Shown in pieces: positions 1-10,613 of a stretch of 64,000 nt of DNA. The stretch spans positions 1 to 64,000 of the forward strand of contig JADKFV010000030.1 of NCBI GenBank assembly GCA_016717325.1. Reading direction: 5' to 3'. A program made the translations under genes and the position numbers. Under the pieces are notes generated by a model. The model had not been told where the DNA came from. It ran no database searches and was given only the letters and a program-made list of their open reading frames with translations. The DNA comes from Bacteroidota bacterium. GTDB taxonomy: Bacteria > Bacteroidota > Bacteroidia > AKYH767-A > OLB10. How positions within the stretch are numbered: position 1 is the first letter of the stretch; each line of letters starts with the position of its first letter.

Positions 1-144
1 GCGATAATTAAACGAAGCAGGAAACATGTTGAGATCAAGGGTATCGGAGTGAATGATAAGGTTTTCGCTCGAATCTTCTTTGCGGCAGGCACTTAAACAT
101 GAAAGAATCGATAGTGCTAATGCTAAATAAACTTTATTGCTCAT
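1..144 (-). CDS. Lipoprotein, N-terminal fragment (runs off the window)
   Basis: An open frame starts at an ATG whose complement is at 142-144 and runs 48 codons to the window edge without a stop. The first 20 residues are a signal sequence: Lys near the start, a hydrophobic stretch (YLALALSILSCLS), then LSAC, a good lipobox with Cys at residue 20. The next residues are RKEDSSEN, charged and polar, as expected for a mature lipoprotein. It is probably exported and lipid-anchored. The remaining sequence is too short to assign a family, so no function is proposed. Confidence 0.6.
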   Translation of the reverse strand, partial: MSNKVYLALALSILSCLSACRKEDSSENLIIHSDTLDLNMFPASFNYR

Positions 145-590
145 TTTAATTTGTTTTTTGAATGGGCAAATATTCACTTAAAGGAGGTGCAATGGGATGT
201 TTTTCGATAAAACTATGTTTTTTACCGTTGAATAGATTGATAACATCGTTTAAAATTTTTTGGGGTACTTAATATTTTTTTTTCAAAACAATAATGGTAG
301 AACTAAAAACATTAAAACTATTGTTAATTGAACAAGAGCACAATATTATTTGATGCAGATACCTGCTGCCAAAAGAAAATTTTCACTAATAAAAATTCGC
401 GTTTGAATTGAAGTCAAAAAATAAATCACATTGTTTCCATTGAATACAAAAGGATAATTGCAAAAAACAATGAAATCACTTCTCGCAGAAAAGGAACATT
501 CAAATTGAAAGCAATACAAAACAAACCTGCCAGGGGCAAAATTTTGTGTCGGATTAATTTTTCGCTAAAGTATTGAAGCCAAATTAAAAA
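145..590. other. Intergenic, no gene seen
   Basis: This AT-rich stretch lies between the start of the lipoprotein fragment and the 3' end of the giant surface-protein gene. No credible open frame, repeat or terminator hairpin was found. It should hold the lipoprotein promoter, but no clear TAnnTTTG box was located. Confidence 0.5.
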
Positions 591-3500
591 TTACTTCAAC
601 AACGATACAGTTCCCCTGCGGACAATTTTGTTCCACTGGTACCGGTAATTTTGGCAACGTATACATATATTCCTTGTGGTGCTTCTTCACCATCAAGTGT
701 GCCATTCCATCCCTGTGTATAATCGGTGGTTTCAAATACGGGTTGCCCCCAACGATTGAACACGGCAAAGTAATAATCATCTTTTCCTATAAAAGAACCT
801 GTAGGCATAAACACCGGATTTTTTCCTCCGGGAGTAAATCCGTTTGGAATATAAACATGGGGTTCTTGTACAAGGCATATCTCATTCGATTCACTCTTTT
901 CCAAAAAGCCAAATACATTGCCGTTATCTTCCTGTGCCTGTATGTAATAGCAAAACTCGCCTGTGCCGGTATAATATTTTGCAACATCATCTATATACGA
1001 AGTAACACTTGAAGGTACAGTAACAATGGGTGTATTATTCAGCACGCCATCAATAGAACGATAGATGTGATAAAAATCTACACCACCCGACCAATCTTCG
1101 TATCGGTTCCAAAAAACAGTATTTGTAAGATTATCATTTGGTGTTCCTTGTGCTAGTATTGTCCGCCCAATATTACTTGTATCCATATCCTTACCACAAG
1201 TACTCACAGGAATAACTCTGTAGTAATAACTGTAACGACTGGTAGTTACATCATAATCAACAAACGAAATATTTGTAGTAGCACCTGCAGGAATAATTTG
1301 AGCTACATCATAATTGGAATTAGGGTCGAGCGAGCGCATGAGTTTATAACTGCTTACATCGGCAGCTGTGTCAACATAAGCGGTAACGCCCACCACATCA
1401 TTATCGATAACTGTGGCGTGTTTGAGGTAAGTGTATTTGGGAAAAATAATTACATCGGCAAGTTCGCAGGTTTTGTTTGATGTTGCCGTGCGCGATACCA
1501 CTGTTCCAACTGCCCGAATGAAATAACAATACAAAGTATCCTTTTTTATGTTAGTGTGTAAATACTCGGTTTCGGTATTTGGTAATGTAACCAAGAGTGT
1601 ATACGCAGCATTGTTTTCACTCATATATAATTTGTACTGCCCTACTCCACCTTTCATATTTATGTATGGATTCCATTTCAATTTTATAGCGGCATTACAT
1701 TTATCAAGCGAATCTTGCAAAAATATTGTGTTATGTCCAATTCCAATCGGGCTTAAATTTCCGCAACTATCATAAGCGGCAATAGCATAAAGCTGGCTCA
1801 ATACGTTTGCATTTGAAGTGGTATGCAACCACGATAAAGTGTTGATACCAGCAACAGCGCCAATAGAATCCCACGATGAACCATTGTACAAATAAATGAT
1901 ATAGCCCTTGGTATCGCCACTGGTATTGACAAACCACGAAACATTTACTTGCCCGTTCAATGGTATTACGCTCACGGTATCGAGTTCGGTAATGGCCGGT
2001 GGTGTAACATCCTGAAATACATCGCCATCAATATTCGACACAGAAACACATCCCGAAGAATCCCTAATTTCGATTCGATAGTTAATAATTGCATTGCACA
2101 AATTAATTGTGTCGAGGTAAGTTAAGGCTATTGTCGAGTCTAGTTTTGTCCAGGTATTTGTTGGGTACTCGCGGTAAATTGTATAATACAAGCTTGAAGA
2201 AGTAAATAATGGATCGTGTATGGCATTCCATTGCAAATATGCCACACCGGTACCGGTATTACTCACGTTCAATTTTATGGCACGCACACTATCGCTTGGT
2301 AACGAGTATTGTACACCACAACCGGTACGTGTTTTTATGTAGTAATAAGCATTGTTTAAATTAGCATTTACTCCCACATGTGTATAAGATGTTTGGTTGT
2401 AATTAAAAATACTATCTATAACATTATACGGACCGCCAGCATTGTTGCTGAAATAAACGTGGTAGCTGTTGAACTGCAATCCTGTATCTATTGGTGCAAT
2501 CCAGTTAACAGTTACATCACCATTTGTTGCCACTGCCACACATTTTGCAATAGGTGCAAGAGGTACAGAATTATCGATAAAGTGATCGCCTTTTTTAGTA
2601 GAAACGCTTTCGCAACCCGATGCATCGCCAATGGTAATGTAGTAGGCTATGGAATCGTTGCAAACAATATTGGTATCGGAATAATTTGTATTTGGCGTAG
2701 TGGCACGTAAAAACACATTTCCTATAGGATACTCCTTGTAAACATTATATATTCCTGTTGATGTAGGTAGGTTTGGAGTATGAATAGGATTCCATGTAAG
2801 GTCGGCAATTACTCCGCCTATATTATTAAGATTGAGGCGCATGGCTTGCAATGTATCGCTGCCTGCTGAATATTTTACGCCACAACCTGTGCGTGTTTTT
2901 ATATAGTAGAATTCGTTGTTTGGATAGGCGTTTGCAGTAGCATGTGTATAAGCCAATGTGCCATAGTTGAAAATACTATCTATAACTGTATACGGACCAA
3001 CAGCATTATTACTGTGATACAAATGGTATGAATTATAATCGAGGCCAGTATCGGCATCGGCAATCCAGTTGAGCGAAACCGATCCATTAGGATTGACGGT
3101 TATACAACGCAACTCGGGCGAATCGGGCACAGTATTATCAATAAACCAATCGCCAGCCACAGTCGATATACTTTTGCAACCCGAAGCATCGGCAATTTCG
3201 ATGCGGTAGTTTATTGAATCGCGACAAACAATATTAGAATCAATGTAACTGGTGTTTGCTGTGTTTGTAAGCAAGTTCCAGGTACCAATAGGAAATTCTT
3301 TATAAATATTATAAACACCTGTTGATGTTGGCAGATTAGGAACATGGATGGCATTCCAACTTAAGTTGGCTACATTACCTAGTGGGTTAGCAACTGTAAG
3401 TCGCATAGCTTGCAAAGTATCGCTGCCGGGCGAATATTTTACACCACAGCCTGTTCGAGATTCAATGTAATAAAATTGGTTGGCAACATATGCATTGGTG

Positions 3501-6202
3501 GTTGTATGCGTATAAGTTAATGTATTGTAATTAAAAATACTATCTATAACCGTATACGGACCTGCCGCATTGTTGCTTTGATAAATATGATATGAGTTAA
3601 AATCGAGGCCGGTATCAGGGTCGGCAACCCAGTTCATTGTAACCGAGCCATTGGGGTTTACAATCACACATCTTAAGCCCGGTGAATCGGGAATAGTATT
3701 GTCAACAAATCGCTGGCCTGCAACATTTGATTTCGATATGCAACCCGATACATCACCAAGTTCAATACGGAAGTTTACGCTATCGTTGCATAAATTTAAT
3801 GGGGCGATATAGCTGAGGTTAGCAGTAGAGTCAAGCAAATTCCATGTACCCAAAGGAAATTCTTTATAAATATAATATTGAGAAAACGATGTACTTAGCA
3901 TAGGAGTGTGCAATGCATTCCAGGTTAAACTTGCGTTGGATCCGGCAGCAACTACAGTAAGCCGAATAGCCTGCAAAGTATCGCTCGATAATGAAAAAGA
4001 ATTACCGCAAAGCGAATAAGCGCGCACATAATAAAACCTAGGATTAAGGTTTATGTTTGCCAATGTATGAGTGTACGAAGTGAGAGCATAATTTTTTATA
4101 CTATCGATAACCGTATACGGCCCGCCTTGTGTGATTGAAGAATAAATAAAATAACCATCAAAAGATAAGCCCGTATCGACCGGAGCAATCCAGCTTAGGG
4201 TTACGCCATTCATATTGTCGATGGCAAGGCATCGCAACGAAGGGGCATCGGGTTGAGCAAAATTTTGGAATGTTGCGCCATCAATAGAACTTACCGATAC
4301 ACAACCGGTAGAATCGGAAATTTCAACTCGATAATTCAATGAATCGCTACAAACCGAAATGTTAACGGTGTCAGTATACGTAGTTAGATTTGTTGAGTCA
4401 ATTTTTGTCCATGTTCCGGGAGGGTACTCCAAAAATATTTGGTAATACAAAGATGATGATGAAAACAATGGGTTGTGAATTGGATTCCATGCAAGGGTTG
4501 CCAAACCATCGCCACCATTAGCAGCAGTAAGCAATATTGAAGCTACGGTATCGCTTGGAGGTGAGAACTTTACATTGTTACAAAAAGAGCGTGTTTGGAT
4601 GTAATAATAATTTGGAGTTGCCTGACCATTGGCACCCACATGCATGTAAGTGTTTTGCGCAAGAACTTTTATACTATCAATTAATGTGTAAGGGCCGTTA
4701 GGCGCGCTGGCATGATAAATTAAAAAAGCATCAAACGTGTCGAATGTATCTACAGGAGTTGACCAGCTTAACTGAACATCGCCATTTGACTGCACTGAAA
4801 CACATCGCAAATCGGGTTGTTGCATAATAGGCGGAGCTAAAATGGTAACAGAAATAGTACTAAAAGTAATACCATTTGCCGGGCAAAAATTATCCTTGAC
4901 TCGAATTACAAAATTGTAAGTATTAGAAAAATTGACACAACCATTTTGAAATCCTAAATGATCGCATGTTGTTTCCCAGTGAAATGTAGTGCCCGTTCCT
5001 GCAACAGCTGTAGCTGGCGGTGGCGGGGTAAGCGTAGCGCATGGAGGTATCAAACACCCCACAAGAGGATTTACAAATCCGGCTCCAAATTCGCTGCCGG
5101 TAGCTTCGAGTGTGAGGGTTTGCAACCCACCATTTACATTAGGAACAAAATCAAAATCGGTAGCACTAAGGAAAAAATCAACTATCGCTCCGGCATAAAT
5201 TGTATCGGCCGATTCGCTGAATACACCTCTATTAGGGTTCTGGAATGGTTTGGTAACAACAGGTGGAAAGTTTTTTACTCCCGTGCCTAAAATGGGTTTG
5301 CAATTTAGTAAGGCTACTTGAATTTCGCGATAAATTTCCGCAACAAGTATACCGCATTTGTATGCTTCACATTTTGTAACTGTTACAAAGTTGCCTGCTG
5401 TGTATGATGTAAAGGCAATTACACCTGTACTTGAGTCCACTGTTGCAGCAACATTCAACGGATTTTGTGCCGGGCCGGGCAAAGGACTGGCAAACGAATA
5501 TCCAGCTGAGAATGGGCATGCTGTTGGATTGGTATTGCTCCATGCACCTGAACTCCATGAGTCGAGGGGCTTACCAAAAGAATACACCAAAGAATCTAAC
5601 TCAGGGTCGATGGCATTATGATTATATTCGAAAGGATAACCATTACAAATAATAGAATTAGGAATTTCGGCAAAGGCCGGACTGCTATCGTAACATGGGT
5701 TTGTATTGAGCCCATTGTAAGAATACATAATGGCACGCAGCGTGAAACCTAAACCACCCGCACCCGACAAATTGGTTATGGCGGCATTGCGACAGCATGA
5801 ACTAAAACTAAATATCCAGCCATTTGCAGGTGGCACTCCGGTTAGTGTTATAGGATTCGACTCTAAGATAAATTCTTCAACAGCACCTCCCACAGTGCCG
5901 GGATTTACACATGTTGGGCAATTATCGGCACTCGAACCTGCTGCACCGGTCGATGAAATATCTGTTTGGGTCACAAGGTTCATTTGGATTTGGGTTAGGC
6001 CCGGATAGTTGTGCACATCCATTTGCACGGGAGCAGTAAATTGAACTCCGTTGCAATCGCGGTATACTTTCATGGTAAATTTAAACTGCCCGTTTGCCAG
6101 GCACTTCCATGTTATTTCGCCTCCCATTAAGTGTGAAGCATGTATTGTAAAGTTGCATGTAAAAATAAAAAATAGACAAAGGATAAATTTTTGTTTCTGC
6201 AT
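591..6202 (-). CDS. Giant secreted repeat protein with T9SS type B sorting tail (frameshift near C-terminus)
   Basis: About 1,870 residues. The N-terminus has a signal peptide followed by ASHLMGGEITW, a pattern seen at the start of many Bacteroidota gliding- and surface-associated proteins. Residues from about 500 to 1600 hold fibronectin III-like repeats of about 190-195 residues, each with a conserved ELRC/GLRC start, an NSYH.Y core and a YY.....GCG strand. The tail (PNGFTPGG, then FNRWGQPVFE, then GWNGTLDG, then GIYVYV) is the CHU_C/type B T9SS signal. As read, the frame ends in AGELYRC; adding one G to the CCCC run at 613-616 gives AGGTVSLLK and a stop at 591-593, the usual family ending. 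The tail should direct export across the outer membrane and surface attachment. The repeats suggest adhesion, which is inference. The ATG at 6200-6202 is the natural start because the signal peptide follows it. Confidence 0.85.
2380..4760 (-). repeat. Tandem coding repeats of about 565-585 bp in the giant surface protein
   Basis: Near-identical DNA blocks recur at about 2400, 2965, 3530, 4095 and 4675, each containing a version of ACTATCTATAAC followed by GTATACGG. They encode successive fibronectin-like units; the central ones (about 2.4-3.7 kb) are the most alike. Outer units are more diverged, a pattern consistent with recent internal duplication or gene conversion in the middle. Confidence 0.75.
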
Positions 6203-6229
6203 CTTATAAGATGGTTAAGTTTAATGCCT

Positions 6230-6237
6230 CAAACATA
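6230..6237 (-). promoter_or_regulatory. Possible -7 box (TATGTTTG)
   Basis: On the minus strand TATGTTTG matches the Bacteroidota -7 pattern TAnnTTTG and lies about 28 bp upstream of the giant surface-protein start. A good -33 TTTG at the right spacing was not found, so support is limited. Confidence 0.3.
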
Positions 6238-6325
6238 GCAAATAGTTGCAAAAAAAGAAATACAAAAAAATAAAAAATTTCACCCCGAAACAGTCAAAAA
6301 AAGGGACCTCATTTTGTTGAACTTT

Positions 6326-6754
6326 TTATGCTGTATATGGGTCAATTGCTACCTTTTCCATTAAGCGTAAAGGGTTGGCCAAGGGGGTAAATCCAAACTT
6401 TTCGTAAAGCTTTTGTGCATCGCGTGTAGCAAGCATAAATCTGCGCAGACCTTGTAATTCCTTATGGTCGGCAATATTTTGCATCAAAATTTTTCCTAAA
6501 CCACTCCTCTGGAAGGCGGGCAAAACAAACACATCGCACAAATACGCGAACGTGGTATAATCACTTATCACCCTTGCAAAAGCTACCTGTTTATCATTAA
6601 TAAACAAACCAAAACAAAGAGATTTCTTTATAGCCCGCTCAACCATATGGCGGGGAATATTTTTTGCCCAATAGCTTTCGTTGTGCAAATAATTGTAAAT
6701 CATATCTATATCGAAAAGTTCACTATTGGTATGTATGATGATGTTTTCCTTCAT
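6326..6754 (-). CDS. GNAT family N-acetyltransferase
   Basis: 142 residues from the ATG at 6752-6754. A TTG four codons upstream is possible but weaker. The acetyl-CoA binding motif A is visible as VFVLPAFQRSGLG followed by an amphipathic helix (about residues 81-105). A C-terminal YEKFGFTPL matches the usual end of the fold. Members transfer an acetyl group from acetyl-CoA to an amine; the substrate here cannot be told. The gene starts 16 bp after the ABC-F stop on the same strand, so the two are probably cotranscribed. Confidence 0.8.
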   Translation of the reverse strand: MKENIIIHTNSELFDIDMIYNYLHNESYWAKNIPRHMVERAIKKSLCFGLFINDKQVAFARVISDYTTFAYLCDVFVLPAFQRSGLGKILMQNIADHKELQGLRRFMLATRDAQKLYEKFGFTPLANPLRLMEKVAIDPYTA

Positions 6755-6770
6755 TGTTAGCAACAAAAAA

Positions 6771-8663
6771 TTACGATTCCTGCAGTTCCGATAATTCCAT
6801 CCAGCGCAAAGTTTTTTCTTCTAAATGTTTTTCGGTTATTTCATATAGCTTTGATGTATGAAAAAGTTTCTCATGATCTATACTGGGGTCGTTTAATTTT
6901 GTGAGAAGATTTTTTTTATCATTTTCTAAATCGCTGATTGCTTTTTCAAGTAATTCTAATTCATGTTTTTGTTTGAATGTTAAACCTTTTTTCTTTTTAG
7001 TTTCGGCTTTGGGCAAAGCTTCGTATGCATTGGTAACGGCAGATTTTGGAGGAATAACATTTGGTGTATTATCAATCAAATTACGATAGGTAGTATAATT
7101 TCCATGTATGTCCTTTATTTCGCCATTGCCACGAAAAACAAAAACGTGATCGACCAGTTTATCCATAAAATAACGGTCGTGCGTTACCAGTAAAACACAT
7201 CCTTCGTAGCCCAACAAAAAATCTTCGAGCAAATTGAGTGTAACAATATCGAGGTCGTTTGTAGGTTCGTCAAGTATCAAAAAATTGGGATTACGAATAA
7301 GTATGGTGAGCAGGTATAAACGCCTTTTTTCGCCACCGCTGAGTTTGCTCACATGCGAATGTTGTTTCGAAAAATCGAATTTAAAATGCTGTAAAAATTG
7401 CGCAATGTTCATATACGTTCCGTTTCCGGTATCAACATAATCGGTTATTTCGCGGGCAACTTCTATAACACGTTGGTCTTCTTTAAATTGCATTCCATCT
7501 TGCGAGTAATACCCAAAGGTAACGGTATCGCCCGTTTTAATTCGTCCGGCATCGGGTGTAATTTCGCCCATTATCATTTTGAGCAATGTACTTTTTCCGG
7601 CACCATTTTTTCCTACTATTCCAATTTTTTCGCCACGTTTAAAAGTATAAGAAAAATTATTCAGCAAAACATTCTCACCGTATTTCTTACAAATATTTTC
7701 GAACTCCAAAATTTTGCTGCCCATGCGCGACATCTGCATGGTGATTTGCATTTTAGTTTCTACTTTGTTGCTCAACAATTTTTCTTCGGTTTCGCCAAAC
7801 GAATCGATGCGGGCTTTTTGCTTAGTGGTACGGGCCTTTGGTTGCCTACGCATCCAGTCCAATTCGCGCACATAAAGGTTTTTTACTTTTTCCATTTCGG
7901 AGGCATGCATCTGAATTCGTTCCGATTTTTTTTCCAGAAAATAAGCATAGTTACCTTTGTATGAATACATTTTTCCATTGTCCAGTTCTAAAATAGTATC
8001 GCAGGCGCTATCCAAAAAATAACGATCGTGTGTTACCATCAGCAGCGTTTTATTTAATCGCTTAAGGTAATTCTCCAACCATTCAATCATATCTAAATCG
8101 AGGTGGTTGGTTGGTTCATCCATCAACAAAATATCGGGTTCTTCAATCAGTAATTTTGCAAGTGCAATTCTCTTACGTTGGCCACCGGATAACTGCTTTA
8201 CCGGCACCGATAAATCATGAATATTCAACTTGCCTAATATGCCCGAAACTTTGGCCTCATAATCCCATGCTTTATTATTATCGATAAATGCAACAGCAGC
8301 TTCCAATTGTTTATCGTAATCGGGTGCGCGTTCGTATTCAGTTTGCTCCAATAACTTTTCGTACTCCCCTATTCCGGTCATTACAGCATTGTCGCCAATA
8401 AAAATATTTTCTTTTACAGACAAATGTAATTCAAGTAAAGGATCCTGAGGCAGATAGCCTATTACCAAACCATTTCGAGATACTACATTGCCCGAGTCAG
8501 CGGTTTCTTTGCCGGCAATAATTCGAAGTATAGTCGATTTGCCACTTCCATTGGCAGCAATGAGCGCAGTTTTTTGGTTCTCTTGCAACGATAACGAAAC
8601 ATCGGTAAACAGAGGATGTTCACCATAACTCTTGCTTATATTTTCTACTGTGAGATAATTCAT
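6771..8663 (-). CDS. ABC-F family ATPase, Uup-like
   Basis: 630 residues with two complete ABC ATPase domains and no membrane segments, which defines ABC-F. Domain 1 has Walker A ANGSGKST near residue 40, signature LSGGQRKR near 158 and Walker B LLMDEPTNHLD. Domain 2 has GKNGAGKST, LSGGEKRR and LILDEPTNDLD. Between the domains lies a charged helical linker with MRRQPKART. The C-terminus (about 560-630) is a predicted coiled coil like the DNA-binding tail of Uup. ABC-F proteins act on the ribosome; Uup is linked to ribosome function and suppression of transposon excision in E. coli. The gene diverges from the unknown gene at 8790 and leads the GNAT gene. Confidence 0.88.
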   Translation of the reverse strand: MNYLTVENISKSYGEHPLFTDVSLSLQENQKTALIAANGSGKSTILRIIAGKETADSGNVVSRNGLVIGYLPQDPLLELHLSVKENIFIGDNAVMTGIGEYEKLLEQTEYERAPDYDKQLEAAVAFIDNNKAWDYEAKVSGILGKLNIHDLSVPVKQLSGGQRKRIALAKLLIEEPDILLMDEPTNHLDLDMIEWLENYLKRLNKTLLMVTHDRYFLDSACDTILELDNGKMYSYKGNYAYFLEKKSERIQMHASEMEKVKNLYVRELDWMRRQPKARTTKQKARIDSFGETEEKLLSNKVETKMQITMQMSRMGSKILEFENICKKYGENVLLNNFSYTFKRGEKIGIVGKNGAGKSTLLKMIMGEITPDAGRIKTGDTVTFGYYSQDGMQFKEDQRVIEVAREITDYVDTGNGTYMNIAQFLQHFKFDFSKQHSHVSKLSGGEKRRLYLLTILIRNPNFLILDEPTNDLDIVTLNLLEDFLLGYEGCVLLVTHDRYFMDKLVDHVFVFRGNGEIKDIHGNYTTYRNLIDNTPNVIPPKSAVTNAYEALPKAETKKKKGLTFKQKHELELLEKAISDLENDKKNLLTKLNDPSIDHEKLFHTSKLYEITEKHLEEKTLRWMELSELQES

Positions 8664-8744
8664 ACTTTAACTTATGGGCAGTAAATGTGCAGCCACTGTT
8701 CTTAAAAATTTTTGCAAATCTAACTTAAAAAAAACAAGCACAAC

Positions 8745-8773
8745 TTGAAGCAAACAATATTAAAATAACTTTG
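8745..8773 (+). promoter_or_regulatory. Bacteroidota-type promoter upstream of 8790 gene
   Basis: TTG at 8745-8747, an 18-bp spacer, then TAACTTTG at 8766-8773 match the Bacteroidota primary-sigma pattern (TTTG-N19 or so-TAnnTTTG). The box ends 16 bp before the ATG at 8790, which predicts a very short 5' leader. Confidence 0.55.
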
Positions 8774-8789
8774 CCCAATAATTTAAAAT

Positions 8790-9263
8790 ATGGAACAAGG
8801 AATAAAATTAGAGCCGAAATTTTTTACCGGTGACGAACTTGATAAATTGTATGATATTGCCAATCAGCAGTTGAAAGAAGTGAATTATTATCATTGGGTA
8901 AACAAAACAAAGCCCGATGATATTGTGACCATGCTCGATCATGTAGAATTTATTTTTATTGACAATACATCTATATGCTTTTCGGCCTCGGAACTATGCG
9001 ATGCAATTGAGTTGTACGATTTTGATTTTGATGCTACCAATAAAGATTTGTTCGACACTTTTGAAGGCGACTTGTATGTGCGCAAAACGCCAAAATCTGA
9101 AGTTGATATTTGGCAACAATTGATGCAACTTGATATTTCGGAAGTGTTGCTCGAAGCAAACGAAAAAAATAAATTTTTCAGCGACAAAATCACATTGAAG
9201 TTTGGTCGCGAAAAAATGGTGATTCAAGTTACTCCAACAGGATTGGTTGTAAAACTGGGTTAA
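8790..9263 (+). CDS. Conserved-looking hypothetical protein
   Basis: 157 residues, acidic and soluble, without signal peptide or membrane segment. I do not recognise the family. It is rich in aromatic and acidic residues (ELYDFDFDATNKDLFDTFEG near the middle) and ends in alternating hydrophobic residues (MVIQVTPTGLVVKLG), suggesting a final beta-hairpin. A good promoter sits immediately upstream. It stands about 100 bp before the glycosyltransferase on the same strand and may be the first gene of that transcript. Codon use looks like that of its neighbours. Confidence 0.6.
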   Translation: MEQGIKLEPKFFTGDELDKLYDIANQQLKEVNYYHWVNKTKPDDIVTMLDHVEFIFIDNTSICFSASELCDAIELYDFDFDATNKDLFDTFEGDLYVRKTPKSEVDIWQQLMQLDISEVLLEANEKNKFFSDKITLKFGREKMVIQVTPTGLVVKLG

Positions 9264-9367
9264 TTACCAAAGCATTAACAAATGAATTTTGAAATCGCTA
9301 CTCCATGTCAATTGCACTTTGAAATAAATAATAATATGTTTGCCAGCATAGTTCAAAACAATAATCG

Positions 9368-10609
9368 TTGAAAATTTTATTTCTCACATCGCGTTTTCCA
9401 TATCCGCTCGAGAAGGGCGATAAATTGCGTGCATATGAATTTATAAAACATTTAAGCAAACACCATCAAATAATATTACTTGCACTCAACGAAAAAAAAA
9501 TAACCCAAAGTCAATTACAACAACTGCAGCCCTATTGCGAAGAAATAATTGTAGAAGAAATTTCGCGCTTAAATAGTTTTATAAATCTACTTAAAAACAT
9601 TATTGGCTACCTTCCATTTTCGGTGGTGTACTTTTTTCGCAGATCGGTTTACGAGCGTATTCAACTCGAAATTGAAAAACACAAACCCGATCATATTTTT
9701 TGTCATCTTATTCGTATGAGTGAATATGTTGCTCATGTGGATAATATTCCCAAAACGCTTGATTACATGGATGCCTTTAGTACAGGCATGACAAGACTGA
9801 GTGAGCAAAGCAGTGGTATAAAAAGATTTCTTTATAACATGGAACAAAAGCGTCTCGAGCAATATGAACAACGCATATTTCCTTGTTTCAATCATCACAC
9901 AATAATTTCGAAGCAAGATCGCGACTTGATTCCGGTGGAAGAAAAGTTGAAAATACATATAGTGCCCAATGGTGTTGACTTAGCATTTTTTGCGCCACAA
10001 CAATCCGAAAAAAAATACGATTTGCTTTTTGCCGGCAATATGAATTATCCTCCGAATATTGAAAGTGTTTTGTTTATAGCACAAAAAATACTGCCTTTGG
10101 TAAAACAAAAATTACCCAATATAAAATTAGTTGTTGCCGGAGCCAATCCATCATCGAAAATAAAAGAACTGCAAAGCGAAAACATTGATGTAACAGGTTG
10201 GGTTGATGATATACGCCCTTACTTTAGCCAAAGCAAAATTATGCTTGCTCCCATGCTTATAAGTATTGGTATGCAAAATAAAATATTGCAGGGCATGGCT
10301 ATGAAAATTCCTTGCATAATTACACAACTTGCCAACAATGCCATTGAAGCATCAAACGGTACCGAAGTAATAATTGCAAACACTGCCGAAGAATTTGCCA
10401 ACGCTATAATTGATTTGCTGAATAACGAAAGCAAGCAAAACGAGATTGCCGAAAATGCTTTTACATTTGTAAATAAAAACTACACCTGGCAAGCGATGAC
10501 AGAAAAACTTAACGCGCTTTTTTCCGGTTCCGGTAATTTGGCAAACGAAACCAAAGATACAACCCCGAATACAACCCCGATTACAACCCCGATTACAACC
10601 CAACAATAA
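9368..10609 (+). CDS. Glycosyltransferase (GT-B fold, group 1-like), TTG start
   Basis: 413 residues. It begins MKILFLTSRFPYPLEKGDK, the classic N-terminal strand-loop of GT4-type enzymes, close to sugar transferases of exopolysaccharide systems. The C-terminal half has LLFAGNMNYPPN, LVVAGANPSS, VTGWVDDIRPY and a PMLISIGMQNKILQGMAM donor-binding region. The start is TTG at 9368: an in-frame TAA lies only two codons upstream, and the residues after TTG are the expected first ones. It should transfer a sugar from a nucleotide-activated donor onto a surface glycan or lipid acceptor. The extreme C-terminus is a TPNT/TPIT repeat encoded by 12-bp units. The amidotransferase gene follows after 4 bp, indicating an operon. 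Confidence 0.82.
   Translation: MKILFLTSRFPYPLEKGDKLRAYEFIKHLSKHHQIILLALNEKKITQSQLQQLQPYCEEIIVEEISRLNSFINLLKNIIGYLPFSVVYFFRRSVYERIQLEIEKHKPDHIFCHLIRMSEYVAHVDNIPKTLDYMDAFSTGMTRLSEQSSGIKRFLYNMEQKRLEQYEQRIFPCFNHHTIISKQDRDLIPVEEKLKIHIVPNGVDLAFFAPQQSEKKYDLLFAGNMNYPPNIESVLFIAQKILPLVKQKLPNIKLVVAGANPSSKIKELQSENIDVTGWVDDIRPYFSQSKIMLAPMLISIGMQNKILQGMAMKIPCIITQLANNAIEASNGTEVIIANTAEEFANAIIDLLNNESKQNEIAENAFTFVNKNYTWQAMTEKLNALFSGSGNLANETKDTTPNTTPITTPITTQQ
10559..10606 (+). repeat. 12-bp tandem repeat at the 3' end of the glycosyltransferase gene
   Basis: Four consecutive 12-mers: ACAACCCCGAAT, ACAACCCCGATT twice, then the diverged ACAACCCAACAA, directly followed by TAA. The period of 12 keeps the frame and encodes TPNT-TPIT-TPIT. 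It is likely length-variable among strains. Confidence 0.8.
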
Positions 10610-10613
10610 AACG

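Noticed and set aside
9282..9371. 29-codon open frame before the glycosyltransferase, its TGA overlapping the TTG start
   Set aside because: Composition is not protein-like and no homology is recognisable; a translational-coupling leader is possible but unsupported.
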